DNA of 64,000 bases from Tsuneonella flava (GCF_002870965.1 NZ_PHSO01000002.1:1-64000); one strand, 5' to 3'; shown: positions 18,511 to 27,196, numbered from the stretch's first letter. The notes: generated by a model from the sequence alone, not told the origin. A program made the numbers and translations.

Positions 18511-18978
18511 ATGCCCAAGCTCGATCTCGACGCGATCCCGCAAACCAACCGCACCGGCTACCCCGCTCCGTTTGATGCGCCGGTGCAGGGGCGTTGGTAT
18601 CGCCGTCTCGCCCCGGCTTCTGGTCTGACCCGAATGGGGGCAAGCCATGTCGTGCTCAGGCCTGGCGCATGGTCCTCTCAGCGGCATTGGCACCGGGAGG
18701 AGGATGAATTGCTCGTCATGCTCAGCGGAGAAGCTGTGCTGGTCGAAGACGATGGTGAAACCATGCTGTACCCCGGCGACATTGTCGCATGGCCAGCGGG
18801 GGTTGAGAACGGGCATCACCTGCAAAACCGCAGCGATGCCGACTGCGTGTTCGTGGCCATCAGCGCAGGCGACAAGTCGCGCGACAGCGGATCGTATCCC
18901 GATATCGACATGCAGTTCGATCCCGATGGGTATGCCCGCAGGGATGGCACTCGATACACGGCGAGACGCACTCCTTAG
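18511..18978 (+). CDS. Cupin domain protein
   Basis: A 155-aa small protein with a conserved-barrel (cupin_2) fold. The metal-binding cupin motif 1 is seen as HWHREEDELLVMLSGEAVL, with the two histidines and a glutamate, and motif 2 includes YPGDIVAWPAGVENGHHLQN. Such single-domain cupins bind a metal and act in many unrelated enzymes or as sensors; the substrate is unknown. The start ATG at 18511 matches the cupin N-terminal extension and fits just after the dapE start on the other strand. Confidence 0.85.
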   Translation: MPKLDLDAIPQTNRTGYPAPFDAPVQGRWYRRLAPASGLTRMGASHVVLRPGAWSSQRHWHREEDELLVMLSGEAVLVEDDGETMLYPGDIVAWPAGVENGHHLQNRSDADCVFVAISAGDKSRDSGSYPDIDMQFDPDGYARRDGTRYTARRTP

Positions 18979-18982
18979 CCAC

Positions 18983-19879
18983 TTAGCCGCGCGGCGTTTC
19001 AGGCAACGGCCCCGGTGCGAAGGCCTTGTCCAGAGATTGCGCCATGCGGATCCCTGCCTGTTCGATCCGCTTCTGGATCACCGACACCGATTCCGCGATA
19101 ACCTCTTGAGTCAGCGCGGCATCCTTAGGCAGTGGAGCAGCGCCCGCCGCACAGGCATCGCGCCCGAACGCAGTGCGATAGGCAAAGTCGCGCGCCACCT
19201 GCCAGCTTTCGCGGCCCCAGTCGGCCGGCGTGCCGCCGCCCAGCGCCGCTTTCTCCGCCGGAGTATAGCGCCGCACCAGCGACGGCTGCGCGCTGCTGAT
19301 CGCGCGTTCGGCCATCGGTCCGTCCCAGATCCAGTGCAGGTTCAGCCCCGGAACGATACCGTATTCGGCCTTCACATCGTTACCGCCACGGTCCTCGTGA
19401 TCGCCCGAATGCAGCGGCTGGTGGATGTCCCCTATGAAGTGGACCAGAAACACCAGCGCCTGCAAGCGCACTGCATCGGGCAGGCTTTCATCGGCCAGTA
19501 TCCGTTCGTTGCGGGTGATCTGCGCCGACACGCAGTTGCCTCCGCTACAGTTCTTGCGCGCCGAATACTCCTCGCAAATCGGTTCGGTCTGGTAATGCCA
19601 CGCGAATGTGTAGCCATAGCGCCAGCTGTACTTGCGAACGCAGTCGGGCCACACTGCGGCATCTTCCAGACTGTGCACCGGGCAATCGGGGGTGCCAAGT
19701 TCCCCGCTTTTCGCCAGCAGCCGCGCAATCGCCTTGCGCGTGGCGGGGGAGACATTGTCCATCGCGATCGCGGCGGTGGTGCGGTGGCCATAGCTGCCCC
19801 ATGCCAGCGCGCTTTGCGGCAACCAGCCAATTGCCAGCGCCGCCAGTGCCGCGATCAGGCGGCGGGAACAGTGTCCCAT
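18983..19879 (-). CDS. S1/P1 family nuclease, secreted
   Basis: Zinc-dependent single-strand nuclease/3'-nucleotidase of the S1/P1 type. The start at 19879 gives a signal peptide ending ALA, so the mature enzyme begins WGSYGH; the N-terminal Trp is itself a zinc ligand in this family, so its exposure by signal peptidase supports this start. Other zinc ligands are in HSLEDAAVWPD, HFIGDIHQPLH and the GGND segment. A further ATG lies at 19894. The 5' end overlaps the 3' end of the GST gene by 25 bases. Confidence 0.9.
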   Translation of the reverse strand: MGHCSRRLIAALAALAIGWLPQSALAWGSYGHRTTAAIAMDNVSPATRKAIARLLAKSGELGTPDCPVHSLEDAAVWPDCVRKYSWRYGYTFAWHYQTEPICEEYSARKNCSGGNCVSAQITRNERILADESLPDAVRLQALVFLVHFIGDIHQPLHSGDHEDRGGNDVKAEYGIVPGLNLHWIWDGPMAERAISSAQPSLVRRYTPAEKAALGGGTPADWGRESWQVARDFAYRTAFGRDACAAGAAPLPKDAALTQEVIAESVSVIQKRIEQAGIRMAQSLDKAFAPGPLPETPRG

Positions 19880-20523
19880 TGTTCGATCACCCATTGTTCG
19901 TCTTCCGCACCCTTGATCCATGTCTGCATCCAGTCATGTTCCCATACCGCCTGCATATAGGCCTGCGCGAATCCGGGAACGGCAATGCCATAGCTGACGA
20001 AGCGACTGACAACAGGGGCATAAAACACATCTGCCGCACCGAATGTGCCGAACAGGAACGGCCCGCCACGCCCGAAACGGGCACGCGCCTCTGCCCACAG
20101 TTGCAGGATGCGGACCACATCGGCCTTCACCGGGTCGGGCAGTTCCACCCCTTCATGCCGGGCGCGCACGTTCATCGGCAGCGCGCGGCGCAACGGCAGA
20201 TAGCCGGAGTGCATTTCGGCCACCATCGAACGCGCCATCCCGCGCGCGACATCGTCTTTCGGCCAGAACCGGTCGCGACCGACCTTGTCCCCCAGGTATT
20301 CGAGAATCGCGAGGCTGTCCCACACCACCGTTTCGCCATCCCACAGGATCGGCACTTTGCCGCGGCTGGGCTGCACTTCGCCCATTGCGCGCTTGGCCTC
20401 TTCCCAGTCTTCGCCGCTGATGTTGACGGTCAGCTCTTCGAACCCGAGCCCCGATTGCTTGCAGGCGAGCCACCCGCGCAGCGACCAGCTTGAGTAATTG
20501 CGGTTCCCGATGATGAGCTTCAC
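19855..20523 (-). CDS. Glutathione S-transferase family protein
   Basis: A 222-aa protein with the thioredoxin-fold N-terminal domain (KLIIGNRNYSSWSLRGWL, with the likely catalytic serine in NYSSWS) and an alpha-helical C-terminal domain. It resembles the bacterial GstN/YfcF-like group. The start is a GTG at 20523, preceded by AAGGAAG, and the reading frame upstream is not conserved-looking. The GTGA at 20520-20523 couples it to a frameshifted small upstream gene. Substrate unknown. Confidence 0.85.
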   Translation of the reverse strand: MKLIIGNRNYSSWSLRGWLACKQSGLGFEELTVNISGEDWEEAKRAMGEVQPSRGKVPILWDGETVVWDSLAILEYLGDKVGRDRFWPKDDVARGMARSMVAEMHSGYLPLRRALPMNVRARHEGVELPDPVKADVVRILQLWAEARARFGRGGPFLFGTFGAADVFYAPVVSRFVSYGIAVPGFAQAYMQAVWEHDWMQTWIKGAEDEQWVIEQWDTVPAA

Positions 20524-20694
20524 GCGACTTCCTTTTCCACCTGGATCGGGCGGTAGTCGTTCATCCCTGCGCTGTCGAGCCTGAACGGTGGGCCGCTTGT
20601 TACACTGTCCTGATCCAAAATTGTCGGCTTCCAGGAAACGGGCGAGCGCTTCTTCAAACAGAGCACGGGCTTCGGCGGCGGTGATACGTGTCAT
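20520..20694 (-). pseudogene. Small gene upstream of GST, interrupted by a one-base frameshift
   Basis: Reading from the ATG at 20694 gives [20 protein letters not shown] and on to EADN, with coding-like amphipathic composition. It then runs into an odd Arg/Pro-rich tail in the GST frame. In the next frame, from the TTTT run onward (complement of the A-run at 20617-20620), the sequence reads [14 protein letters not shown], later MNDYRPIQVEKEVA, then a stop whose TGA overlaps the GST GTG by 4 bases. Removing one T would join the two parts into a 57-aa protein coupled to GST. Either this is a genuine recent frameshift or a homopolymer sequencing error. I do not recognise the protein. Confidence 0.55.
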
Positions 20695-20748
20695 GGCGTG
20701 AATATGACGGATCGCCTGTGTGTAGGAAAATGCACCCGCACGCCGTAT

Positions 20749-21177
20749 ATGCACGACATGACCTTGCGCCCGTTCCACCTCGCCTTCCCAGTCCGCGATC
20801 TTGCGGAAGCCCGTGCATTCTACGGCGGTCTGCTGGGATGCGCGGAGGGGCGCAGCGCCGACAGCTGGATCGATTTCGACTTCTACGGCCACCAGATCGT
20901 CGCTCACCTCGCGCCGGATATGGGGGGCGACGCAGCAGCCAACCCGGTCGATGGCCACGACGTGCCCGTGCCGCATTTCGGCGTAGTGCTGACAATGCCT
21001 GACTGGCAGACGCTGGCCGACCGGCTGACTGCGGCAGGCATACAGTTCGGCATCGAACCGCATATCCGCTTCAAAGGGCAGCCGGGCGAACAGGCGACGA
21101 TGTTCTTCCGCGACCCAAGCGGCAACGCGCTGGAGATGAAAGCATTTGCCGACGACGCGATGTTGTTTGCAACGTGA
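20749..21177 (+). CDS. Glyoxalase/VOC superfamily protein
   Basis: A protein of about 142 aa with the vicinal oxygen chelate fold. Two beta-alpha-beta-beta-beta modules are visible: the first from [19 protein letters not shown] and the second from [13 protein letters not shown], ending in the typical [13 protein letters not shown] metal-ligand segment. The start could be 20749 (MHDMTLRP) or 20758 ([10 protein letters not shown]); an open frame back to 20698 lacks support. Divergent from the small gene before GST. The reaction is unknown. Confidence 0.85.
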   Translation: MHDMTLRPFHLAFPVRDLAEARAFYGGLLGCAEGRSADSWIDFDFYGHQIVAHLAPDMGGDAAANPVDGHDVPVPHFGVVLTMPDWQTLADRLTAAGIQFGIEPHIRFKGQPGEQATMFFRDPSGNALEMKAFADDAMLFAT

Positions 21178-21343
21178 TGGGGCTGGAGTGAATTGCTGTC
21201 ACCCGACAAGCTCTGCGGAACGCGCATTTTGGGCAAAAGAGATTCTTCGGGGGACCGTTAACTTAACAGCACTTGTAACTTTACGGCCCATGCTGCGGAT
21301 TTAAATGTGTCTGAGCGTCTTTTTCACAGGAGTTCTCCGTCAC

Positions 21344-21751
21344 ATGACATCCCGCCAATCTCTGGGGACGGTTCTGGCCTTTATGGCAATGATGCTACCT
21401 GCGACTGGCTGGGCTCAGAAATCGGAAAATTTGTCGGCGTCGGAGAATAAGCGATACCAGCTTTGGACGAATTGCGCCGGTCACATGCTATTCGTTCAGA
21501 TGAATGGCAAAGCCTATGGTGCAGACGAAGCGGCAGGTGCAACGATCATGCGTCCAAAAATTGAGGCGTATATTCGCAGGACATGGCCACAAAAAGATGC
21601 CGATATTAGCGGTGATATAGATTCAGGCTTCAGGGCCGCAAAAGAGCGTGCCCAAATTTTAGCCGAACCTTCAAATCCCAATCACGCCGGGGCACTGAAG
21701 TTTATAGAAACTTGCAATAAAATTGGTGGGTTTGTTTCCCTGGGCAATTAA
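21344..21751 (+). CDS. Orphan secreted protein
   Basis: A 135-aa protein not recognised by me. An AGGAGTT ribosome binding site lies 9 bases before the ATG at 21344. A signal peptide is clear: hydrophobic core after MTSRQS, cleavage near GWA/QKS. The mature part has two cysteines (in TNCAGH and ETCNKIGG), which could form one disulfide in the periplasm. Base composition is noticeably lower in G+C than the flanks, and the gene stands alone between VOC and engB with another orphan protein. Confidence 0.6.
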   Translation: MTSRQSLGTVLAFMAMMLPATGWAQKSENLSASENKRYQLWTNCAGHMLFVQMNGKAYGADEAAGATIMRPKIEAYIRRTWPQKDADISGDIDSGFRAAKERAQILAEPSNPNHAGALKFIETCNKIGGFVSLGN

Positions 21752-22071
21752 CACACCTGATTTTACCAGAAGTTTGTTTATTACCGAACAAATACCTTAC
21801 GCATTTTCATCAAATTGAATACACTATCGATTAAATCGATGTTCCCGCCTGCCTCCGCGACGTTTGTTTTGCGGCTGGGGCCTGGAGTGAGCGATCCGTT
21901 TTTTGAACTTCTTGGCTTGACCGGGAATGTCCGCAATGAGGTCGTTAGCCGAATTTCTGCTTCTGGCCAAAATAGGCGCGAAGCTGCCAGTCGGCTGATG
22001 GCGAAATCCGCGAAAGCTCGGAACGTCTGAGATTGGGGTGGTGAGCAGACATTCTCAGCGTAGTCGCGCGA
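21752..22071. other. AT-rich intergenic segment, no supported gene
   Basis: The first 100 bases are unusually AT-rich. A 71-codon open frame at 21815-22030 lacks a ribosome binding site or family resemblance. A 27-base imperfect repeat (21927-21953) recurs at 22514-22540 with 4 mismatches, so the following gene is flanked by direct repeats. Confidence 0.5.
21927..21953. repeat. Imperfect direct repeat, copy 1
   Basis: Begins ATGTCCGCAATG and ends GCCGAA; 23 of 27 bases match the copy at 22514-22540. The two copies flank the orphan gene at 22072-22473. Confidence 0.55.
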
Positions 22072-22473
22072 CTATCGAAACCGCAATGGAGTTGAATTGC
22101 CTGACCAGCGTGTCTCGGTTCTGATCTCGATACCCTCTTCCTCGGCTCGCAATACAACACACTTAATGGCATTCAGATTTTGCTTCACCAGTGGCAGGTC
22201 AGCGGTAGGTGCATGATCAGTATACAAGAACGTGGTCTCGAAATACGCCGCCTCGCAATCTCGCAATAGCTCCCCTGTCTGATAGGCGATAAATGCAGGG
22301 TCAAAACCCTTTTCTCCGGTGACTTCAGAGATTGGTTCCTCGAGAACTAAGTAACTGGCCGCCGCGTGATCAATCGCGGGGCCCGGTTGCATCAGTAGTG
22401 TCGCTGCAACGGAAAATGTGGAGGCTGAGAACGCCCCCAACGCATACCAGATCAGCTTCTGGCGCCGTGTCAT
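22072..22473 (-). CDS. Orphan membrane-anchored or secreted protein
   Basis: A 133-aa protein with an N-terminal hydrophobic segment (residues 7-27, after MTRRQK) that could be a signal anchor. The rest looks globular and acidic, with two cysteines (RDCEAAYFE and IKCVVL). I recognise no family. It stands isolated on the minus strand between AT-rich DNA and a REP-like element. Confidence 0.5.
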   Translation of the reverse strand: MTRRQKLIWYALGAFSASTFSVAATLLMQPGPAIDHAAASYLVLEEPISEVTGEKGFDPAFIAYQTGELLRDCEAAYFETTFLYTDHAPTADLPLVKQNLNAIKCVVLRAEEEGIEIRTETRWSGNSTPLRFR

Positions 22474-22513
22474 AAGGTTCCGCGCATAGCTTTCACGCTA
22501 TGGACTTTCATCG

Positions 22514-22540
22514 ATGTCCGCAATGGAATCGTTTGCCGAA
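22514..22540. repeat. Imperfect direct repeat, copy 2
   Basis: Second copy of the 27-base repeat at 21927-21953 (23/27 identical). A complementary GCGGACA lies just after, near 22572. Confidence 0.55.
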
Positions 22541-22889
22541 CGACAGCTTTTCACCCGAAATGCCTCATAGCGGACACACCGGGCCGAAACTGAATTCGTG
22601 CACGCCGCCTAGTGATGGACAGGCGTTTTGATCGCAGAAATGCCCGAATATGCAGGCAGCGAAGAGGTTCGCCGCACGCAATTTCTTTGCTTCGCTGTGT
22701 CCCGTCACCCCGGACTTGATCCGGGGTCCAGCTAATCTTCCCGCGCGATGCCAGCAGAAGCGAGGCCCCGGATCAGGTCCGAGGTGACGAATTAGGAACC
22801 GAACTTCACATATATGCGGTGCGGTCAGGAACTGCTTACACCCCAACCATTCACCAACCCGAAACAGCCCGCGAAAGAGCCAGCCCGAA
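22541..22889. other. Intergenic region with a REP-like element, no gene
   Basis: No coding frame with support. It holds the palindromic element at 22703-22790 and ends at the engB stop. Confidence 0.5.
22703..22790. repeat. REP-like palindromic element, 'CGTCACCCCGGACTTGATCCGGGG' type
   Basis: The left arm reads CGTCACCCCGGACTTGATCC and the right arm is its near-complement (GGATCAGGTCCGAGGTGACG), with about 42 bases between. Each arm contains its own small hairpin. It matches a dispersed intergenic repeat type widespread in alphaproteobacteria. A shorter copy is at 34037-34073. Confidence 0.8.
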
Positions 22890-23543
22890 TCAGCTCTCGG
22901 CATCCTCCAGCACGGCCGCTCTTAGCTCCGCGATACCCATGCCCTTCTCGCTGGAGGTGACATGGATCAGCGGGAATGCCGCGGGGTGCTTGCGCGCTTC
23001 CACCTCGACTGCGGCGCGCACTTTCTCCAGTTCGCTGGCTTTCACTTTATCCGCTTTGGTCAGGACGAGGCGATAGCCGACGGCGCTTTCGTCGAGCATC
23101 TTCATCATCTCGCGATCGACATCTTTCAGCCCGTGGCGGCAATCGACCAGCACCAGTGTGCGTTTCAATACCTGACGCCCGCGCAGGAAATCGCGCACCA
23201 GATGCTTCCACTTCTCGACGACTTTCACCGGTGCCTTGGCAAAGCCATAGCCCGGCATATCGACCAGCCGCATTTGCAGCGGATCGCCCACATCGAAGAA
23301 GTTCAGTTCCTGCGTACGGCCCGGCGTCACCGAGGTGCGCGCGATCGACTTGCGCCCGGTGAGCGCATTGAGCAGCGAGCTTTTGCCGACGTTGGACCGC
23401 CCGGCAAATGCCACCTCCGGCACCACCGGATCGGGCAGGAAATGAAGCTGGGGAGCCGAAAGCAGGAAATCGACCGGCCCGGCGAACAGTTTGCGCGCGC
23501 GCTCGACCAGCTCGGCCTGCCTGCTTTCTTCCTCGGTACTCAC
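22890..23543 (-). CDS. engB: Ribosome biogenesis GTP-binding protein EngB (YsxC/YihA)
   Basis: Essential GTPase for large-subunit assembly. The 217-aa protein has G1 GRSNVGKSSLLNAL, G3 DMPGYGFA, G4 TKADK and G5 SSEKG. Its ATG overlaps the yidC stop by 4 bases, making it the last gene of the rpmH-rnpA-yidD-yidC unit, a conserved arrangement. Confidence 0.96.
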   Translation of the reverse strand: MSTEEESRQAELVERARKLFAGPVDFLLSAPQLHFLPDPVVPEVAFAGRSNVGKSSLLNALTGRKSIARTSVTPGRTQELNFFDVGDPLQMRLVDMPGYGFAKAPVKVVEKWKHLVRDFLRGRQVLKRTLVLVDCRHGLKDVDREMMKMLDESAVGYRLVLTKADKVKASELEKVRAAVEVEARKHPAAFPLIHVTSSEKGMGIAELRAAVLEDAES

Positions 23544-25336
23544 CCCTTGGCCTTGGTCGACCGTTCCTGGTCAACCTTGTCCTTATCCGCCTGCGCCTTG
23601 AGCTGCGGGTGCTTCGAATAGAGATAGCTTTGCTGTGCCACGGTCAGCAGGTTGCTGGTGATCCAGTACAGCAGGAGTCCGGCGGCAAACGGTGCCATCA
23701 CGAACATCATGATCCACGGCATCAGGCTGAACATCTGGCGCTGGATCGGGTCCATCGCCGTGGGGTTGAGCCGGAACGTGGCCCACATCGTGATGCCCAG
23801 CAGCACCGCCAGCACACCGATCCCCAGGAAGCTGGGCGGCGTGAACGGCAGCAGACCGAACAGGTTGAGGATGTGCAGCGGATCGGGCGCGGACAAGTCC
23901 TTGATCCACAGAATGAACGGCTTGTGCCGCATGTCGATCGACAGCATCAGCACCTTGTACAGTCCGAAGAAGATCGGGATCTGCAACAGCATCGGCAGGC
24001 ACCCGGCCAGCGGGTTCACGCCTTCTGCCTTGTACAGCGCCATGATTTCCTGCTGCTGCTTCTGCTTGTCGTCTTTATAGCGATCCTGCAGCGCCTTCAT
24101 CTTCGGCTGGATCGCCTTCATCGCGGCCATGCTGGCAAACTGTTTCTGGGCAATCGGGAACATCAGCCCACGCACGATCAGCGTCAGCAGGATGATCGCC
24201 ACACCGAAGTTGCCCGCAAAATCATACAAATGCTTGAGCAGCCAAAGGATCGGCTTCTCCACGATGCCAAACCAGCCCCAGTCGATCGCATTGCTGAACT
24301 GCGGGATACCGGCCTTCTGATAGGCGGTCAGCACATCGCTTTCCTTGGCCCCGGCAAACATCTGCGTGGTGCGCGAAATCTGGCGGCCGGAAGGAACCGT
24401 GAGGGCATCGTATATCACGTCGGCGCGGAAGATATCGTTGCCCAGCGCACGGAAATCGGCATCGACCGAAGCATTCGATTGCGGCACCAGCGCGGACAGC
24501 CAGTAGATATCGGTGAACCCGATCCATCCGGCCTTGCCATCGGGGGTGGTCGTGCCGGATTCGGCCACGTCCTTGTAATTCGTGCCGAAGTTCACCCCAT
24601 CGCCGAATTCCCCGATCGGGCCTGAATGGATCGTCCACTGATCGATGCTGGCGGTCGTGCTGGTGCGATTAATCAGCGCGAACGGGCGGACGATCACGCT
24701 TTGCCCGCCGGTGTTGGCGACCGTTTGACGAGCGGTGATGAGGTATTTGTCATCGACCGACAACTCGATCTTGAATTGCTGACCGACGCCATTGTTCCAC
24801 GTCAGCGTAACCGGATTATCGGGGGCGAGCGGGCCTTCGCTGGCCTGCCACACCGTCTTGGCATCGGGCACTTTCACACCCTGCCCGATCCAGCCGAACT
24901 GCGCGAAGTACTGCGCCGGGGTGCCATCGGGCGAGAACAGTCGGACCGGGCCACTATCCTTTTCCACGCTCTGGCTATGGCTGGTCAGCGTCAGATCGTC
25001 GATCTTCGCACCGACAAGATCAATCGAACCGGCGACTTCCGGCGCGGCAATCTTCACGCGGTTGGGATCGGCCAGCGCGGCTTTCAGATCGCGCGCCTCC
25101 AGCGCCTGCTGCGCGGGATCGGTCAGCCCACCTTCACGGGTGTGCTTGATGCTCTTGTCGTCGGCCGGTGTCGCGGACGAAGCGGCCTTGCCGTCCCCCG
25201 GAATGGCCGGCGCTGCAGCGGCGCTCTTCGCCGGTTGGTCCGGTTGCGGATACAGCCGCTGAACGATGGCTTCCCATCCGAATAGCAACAGGCCGCACAG
25301 CACCACGGCAAAAATGAGATTACGCTGATTGTTCAA
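23540..25336 (-). CDS. yidC: Membrane protein insertase YidC
   Basis: Inserts and folds inner-membrane proteins, alone or with SecYEG. The 598-aa form is the Gram-negative type: an N-terminal membrane anchor (NLIFAVVLCGLLLFGWEAIVQ), an Ala/Pro-rich linker, a large periplasmic domain up to about residue 370, then the conserved five-helix core starting near YDFAGNFGVAIILLTLIVRG and a basic C-terminal tail. It sits between yidD (44 bases upstream) and engB (4-base overlap). Confidence 0.97.
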   Translation of the reverse strand: MNNQRNLIFAVVLCGLLLFGWEAIVQRLYPQPDQPAKSAAAAPAIPGDGKAASSATPADDKSIKHTREGGLTDPAQQALEARDLKAALADPNRVKIAAPEVAGSIDLVGAKIDDLTLTSHSQSVEKDSGPVRLFSPDGTPAQYFAQFGWIGQGVKVPDAKTVWQASEGPLAPDNPVTLTWNNGVGQQFKIELSVDDKYLITARQTVANTGGQSVIVRPFALINRTSTTASIDQWTIHSGPIGEFGDGVNFGTNYKDVAESGTTTPDGKAGWIGFTDIYWLSALVPQSNASVDADFRALGNDIFRADVIYDALTVPSGRQISRTTQMFAGAKESDVLTAYQKAGIPQFSNAIDWGWFGIVEKPILWLLKHLYDFAGNFGVAIILLTLIVRGLMFPIAQKQFASMAAMKAIQPKMKALQDRYKDDKQKQQQEIMALYKAEGVNPLAGCLPMLLQIPIFFGLYKVLMLSIDMRHKPFILWIKDLSAPDPLHILNLFGLLPFTPPSFLGIGVLAVLLGITMWATFRLNPTAMDPIQRQMFSLMPWIMMFVMAPFAAGLLLYWITSNLLTVAQQSYLYSKHPQLKAQADKDKVDQERSTKAKG

Positions 25337-25380
25337 GAGATCCGATCCCGTTTATGTTCATATCATCAGGGCCAAAAGGT

Positions 25381-25590
25381 TCAGGGTACAGGGTCATACC
25401 CGTGTCCGCCCCAGGGATGACAGCGCAATATACGCTTCAGCGCCATCCATCCACCCCTGATTGCACCGTATTTTTCCAGCGCCTCTATCGCATATTGCGA
25501 ACACGATGGCGCATAGCGACAACTCGGCGGCAAAATGCGGCTCGGCCCCCACTGCCACAGGCGGGCGATCAGAATCAGCGGATATTTCAT
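25381..25590 (-). CDS. yidD: Membrane protein insertion efficiency factor YidD
   Basis: A 69-aa protein that assists YidC-dependent insertion. It shows the conserved core [16 protein letters not shown] with its cysteines and the [19 protein letters not shown] ending. The ATG overlaps the rnpA stop by 4 bases (25587-25590), so the pair is coupled. Confidence 0.95.
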   Translation of the reverse strand: MKYPLILIARLWQWGPSRILPPSCRYAPSCSQYAIEALEKYGAIRGGWMALKRILRCHPWGGHGYDPVP

Positions 25591-25958
25591 CGGGCGGGGG
25601 ACCGCCGCCGACGTCGGGGCGGGTCGCCCTGCCCCTTCGCCGCGCGCGCCAGAGCCACGCCCAGATCTTCCCGCAAGGCCGCAAAATCGCGCTCTATCCC
25701 GCCATCGCGGCCAATCAACACGTGATCGTGATCCGCCAGCCCTTCGCCGGGCAGCGCGTCGCGCAGCAGTTCGCGAAACCGGCGTTTCATGCGGTTGCGG
25801 ACCACAGCATTGCCGACCCGCTTGGTCACAGTGATACCGAACCGCTTGCCCCGCCCGCCATTCGGGTGCGCCAGCAGAATAAAACCCGGTCGCGCCACCC
25901 GCACCCCGCGATTGGCCGCGAGGAAATCGGGGCGTTTACGTATCGTCTGAACCGTCAT
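25587..25958 (-). CDS. rnpA: Ribonuclease P protein component
   Basis: Protein subunit of RNase P that helps the catalytic RNA process tRNA 5' ends. The ATG at 25958 ([15 protein letters not shown]) gives 123 aa; the open frame extends to 26147 but the extra part looks non-coding. The RNA-binding signature [18 protein letters not shown] is intact. The C-terminal tail is highly basic (RRRRRSPAR). It follows rpmH by 254 bases, longer than usual. Confidence 0.94.
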   Translation of the reverse strand: MTVQTIRKRPDFLAANRGVRVARPGFILLAHPNGGRGKRFGITVTKRVGNAVVRNRMKRRFRELLRDALPGEGLADHDHVLIGRDGGIERDFAALREDLGVALARAAKGQGDPPRRRRRSPAR

Positions 25959-26106
25959 GTCGAAAGAACAGATAGGCGCAGCCGCTTGTTGGTGCGAGTC
26001 GTTTTGTCGAATCGACGAACGACAGGGCATGGAGGCCCAGCCCGGCAGCGAAGGCATAGTCACCGAAGAGCACGCTTCCCGAGGAACTGGAAACGCACGT
26101 ACGACA

Positions 26107-26131
26107 ACGGGCCCCCTAATCGGGAGCCCGT
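26107..26131. other. Hairpin between rpmH and rnpA
   Basis: Inverted repeat with ACGGGC / GCCCGT outer pairs and CC/GG inner pairs around a TAAT loop. It lies in the 254-base rpmH-rnpA gap, which holds no gene I can support. It could attenuate rnpA relative to rpmH. Confidence 0.5.
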
Positions 26132-26212
26132 CAGGTCCAGAGACCATTCGCCGCCAGCCGCAAAACGGGATGGAAACGAAAACACACGCCCCGCGGGGCG
26201 CAGGCCATCAGA

Positions 26213-26347
26213 TCAGGCGGAAAGCTTCTTGCGACCGCGCGCACGACGGGCACGGAGCACATTACGGCCGCCAGGGGTCGCCTTGCGGGCAAAGAAACCG
26301 TGGCGACGGGCACGCACGAGATTGCTGGGCTGGAAAGTCCGCTTCAT
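26213..26347 (-). CDS. rpmH: 50S ribosomal protein L34
   Basis: A 44-aa highly basic protein reading [20 protein letters not shown], then ARKAT-type and a KKLSA end, the invariant L34 pattern. It is short but unmistakable. The first gene of the conserved rpmH-rnpA-yidD-yidC-engB cluster. Confidence 0.97.
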   Translation of the reverse strand: MKRTFQPSNLVRARRHGFFARKATPGGRNVLRARRARGRKKLSA

Positions 26348-26434
26348 CGTATCCTCGAAATCAAAAACTGGCACCAATTGTAGCGCCAACAAAAAGGGCC
26401 GCCCGCAAAGGAGACCGCCTACAGGTGGGCGCGG

Positions 26435-27196
26435 TTAGGGTATGCTGCGGCCCAAGTCAAGATATGCGATTTTCGGAGCGGTGACTTGCGTCGTCACATC
26501 GGCATAGCGCACAGCGCGCTGCCGCTCGCTCCTCTGACCGATCCATCCGCGCATATCCTGCGCGGTCAGCCAGCGGGCATCGGCATTGGGCGTCGAATTG
26601 GTCATATCGTAAAACGCACGGGCCTGAGGCGCGCTCATCCCCATCGACTGATAATAATCGACGTATGCCCGATTGACCGGCGAATCGGCAGCAAAGTCCC
26701 GCGCTTCGCGTCCGTAGTTATCCTGCCAGGAATGGACGGCGAATTCCGCGCCATCGTCGATCCAGCGCTCCTTCCCCGCCAGAAACAGTTCGACGGCACC
26801 CGAACGCACCGATCCATGAGCGGGAACATGCGTTATCAATCCGGCGGCGCGGATCATCCGGCCAACCATCAGATTCGCAGTGTCGTCATCCGTGCCCGGA
26901 CACTCCACCATTTCGAGCATGGTAATATGGGGATATGCCCGCATCATCGCCGCTAATGCCCGTGGTGAGCGAGCATCGGTTGCATCGACCAGCGCAGCCC
27001 GCCGTGGATCGATCACCCGGAAAGGGCCAAAACGGGCAATTCCCTGTGGGATAGGCGCCGGATCGACAGCTGTAAAACGGCCACCAGCATCGTCCACCCA
27101 TTCTTCCACGATCGTGACACTGATGACCGTGCGCGCGTGGGCGGGCAGCGCGAAAAGGCTGACAATACAGACAATCAGGGAAATTACGCCACGCAT
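26435..27196 (-). CDS. Periplasmic ClpP/crotonase-fold protein (COG3904-like)
   Basis: A 253-aa protein with a signal peptide (hydrophobic core ending ALPAHA/RTV). The start at 27196 is placed 10 bases after GGGGTGA; nearby ATGs at 27202 and 27205 are alternatives. The middle resembles periplasmic ClpP-like proteins: the NSPGG-type loop is ECPGTDDDTANLMVGR, and the usual SAC nucleophile region reads HGSVRSGAVELFLAG followed by GAEFAVHS. The nucleophile serine is plausible but the loop is altered. Function unknown; a role in periplasmic proteolysis is inference. Confidence 0.6.
   Translation of the reverse strand: MRGVISLIVCIVSLFALPAHARTVISVTIVEEWVDDAGGRFTAVDPAPIPQGIARFGPFRVIDPRRAALVDATDARSPRALAAMMRAYPHITMLEMVECPGTDDDTANLMVGRMIRAAGLITHVPAHGSVRSGAVELFLAGKERWIDDGAEFAVHSWQDNYGREARDFAADSPVNRAYVDYYQSMGMSAPQARAFYDMTNSTPNADARWLTAQDMRGWIGQRSERQRAVRYADVTTQVTAPKIAYLDLGRSIP

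Noticed and set aside
21815-22030. 71-codon open frame on the plus strand
   Set aside because: No ribosome binding site, no family resemblance, and it contains one copy of an intergenic repeat.
25959-26212. N-terminal extension of rnpA or an extra gene between rpmH and rnpA
   Set aside because: The frame is open to 26147, but the composition is not coding-like and a hairpin lies in it; the standard rnpA start at 25958 suffices.
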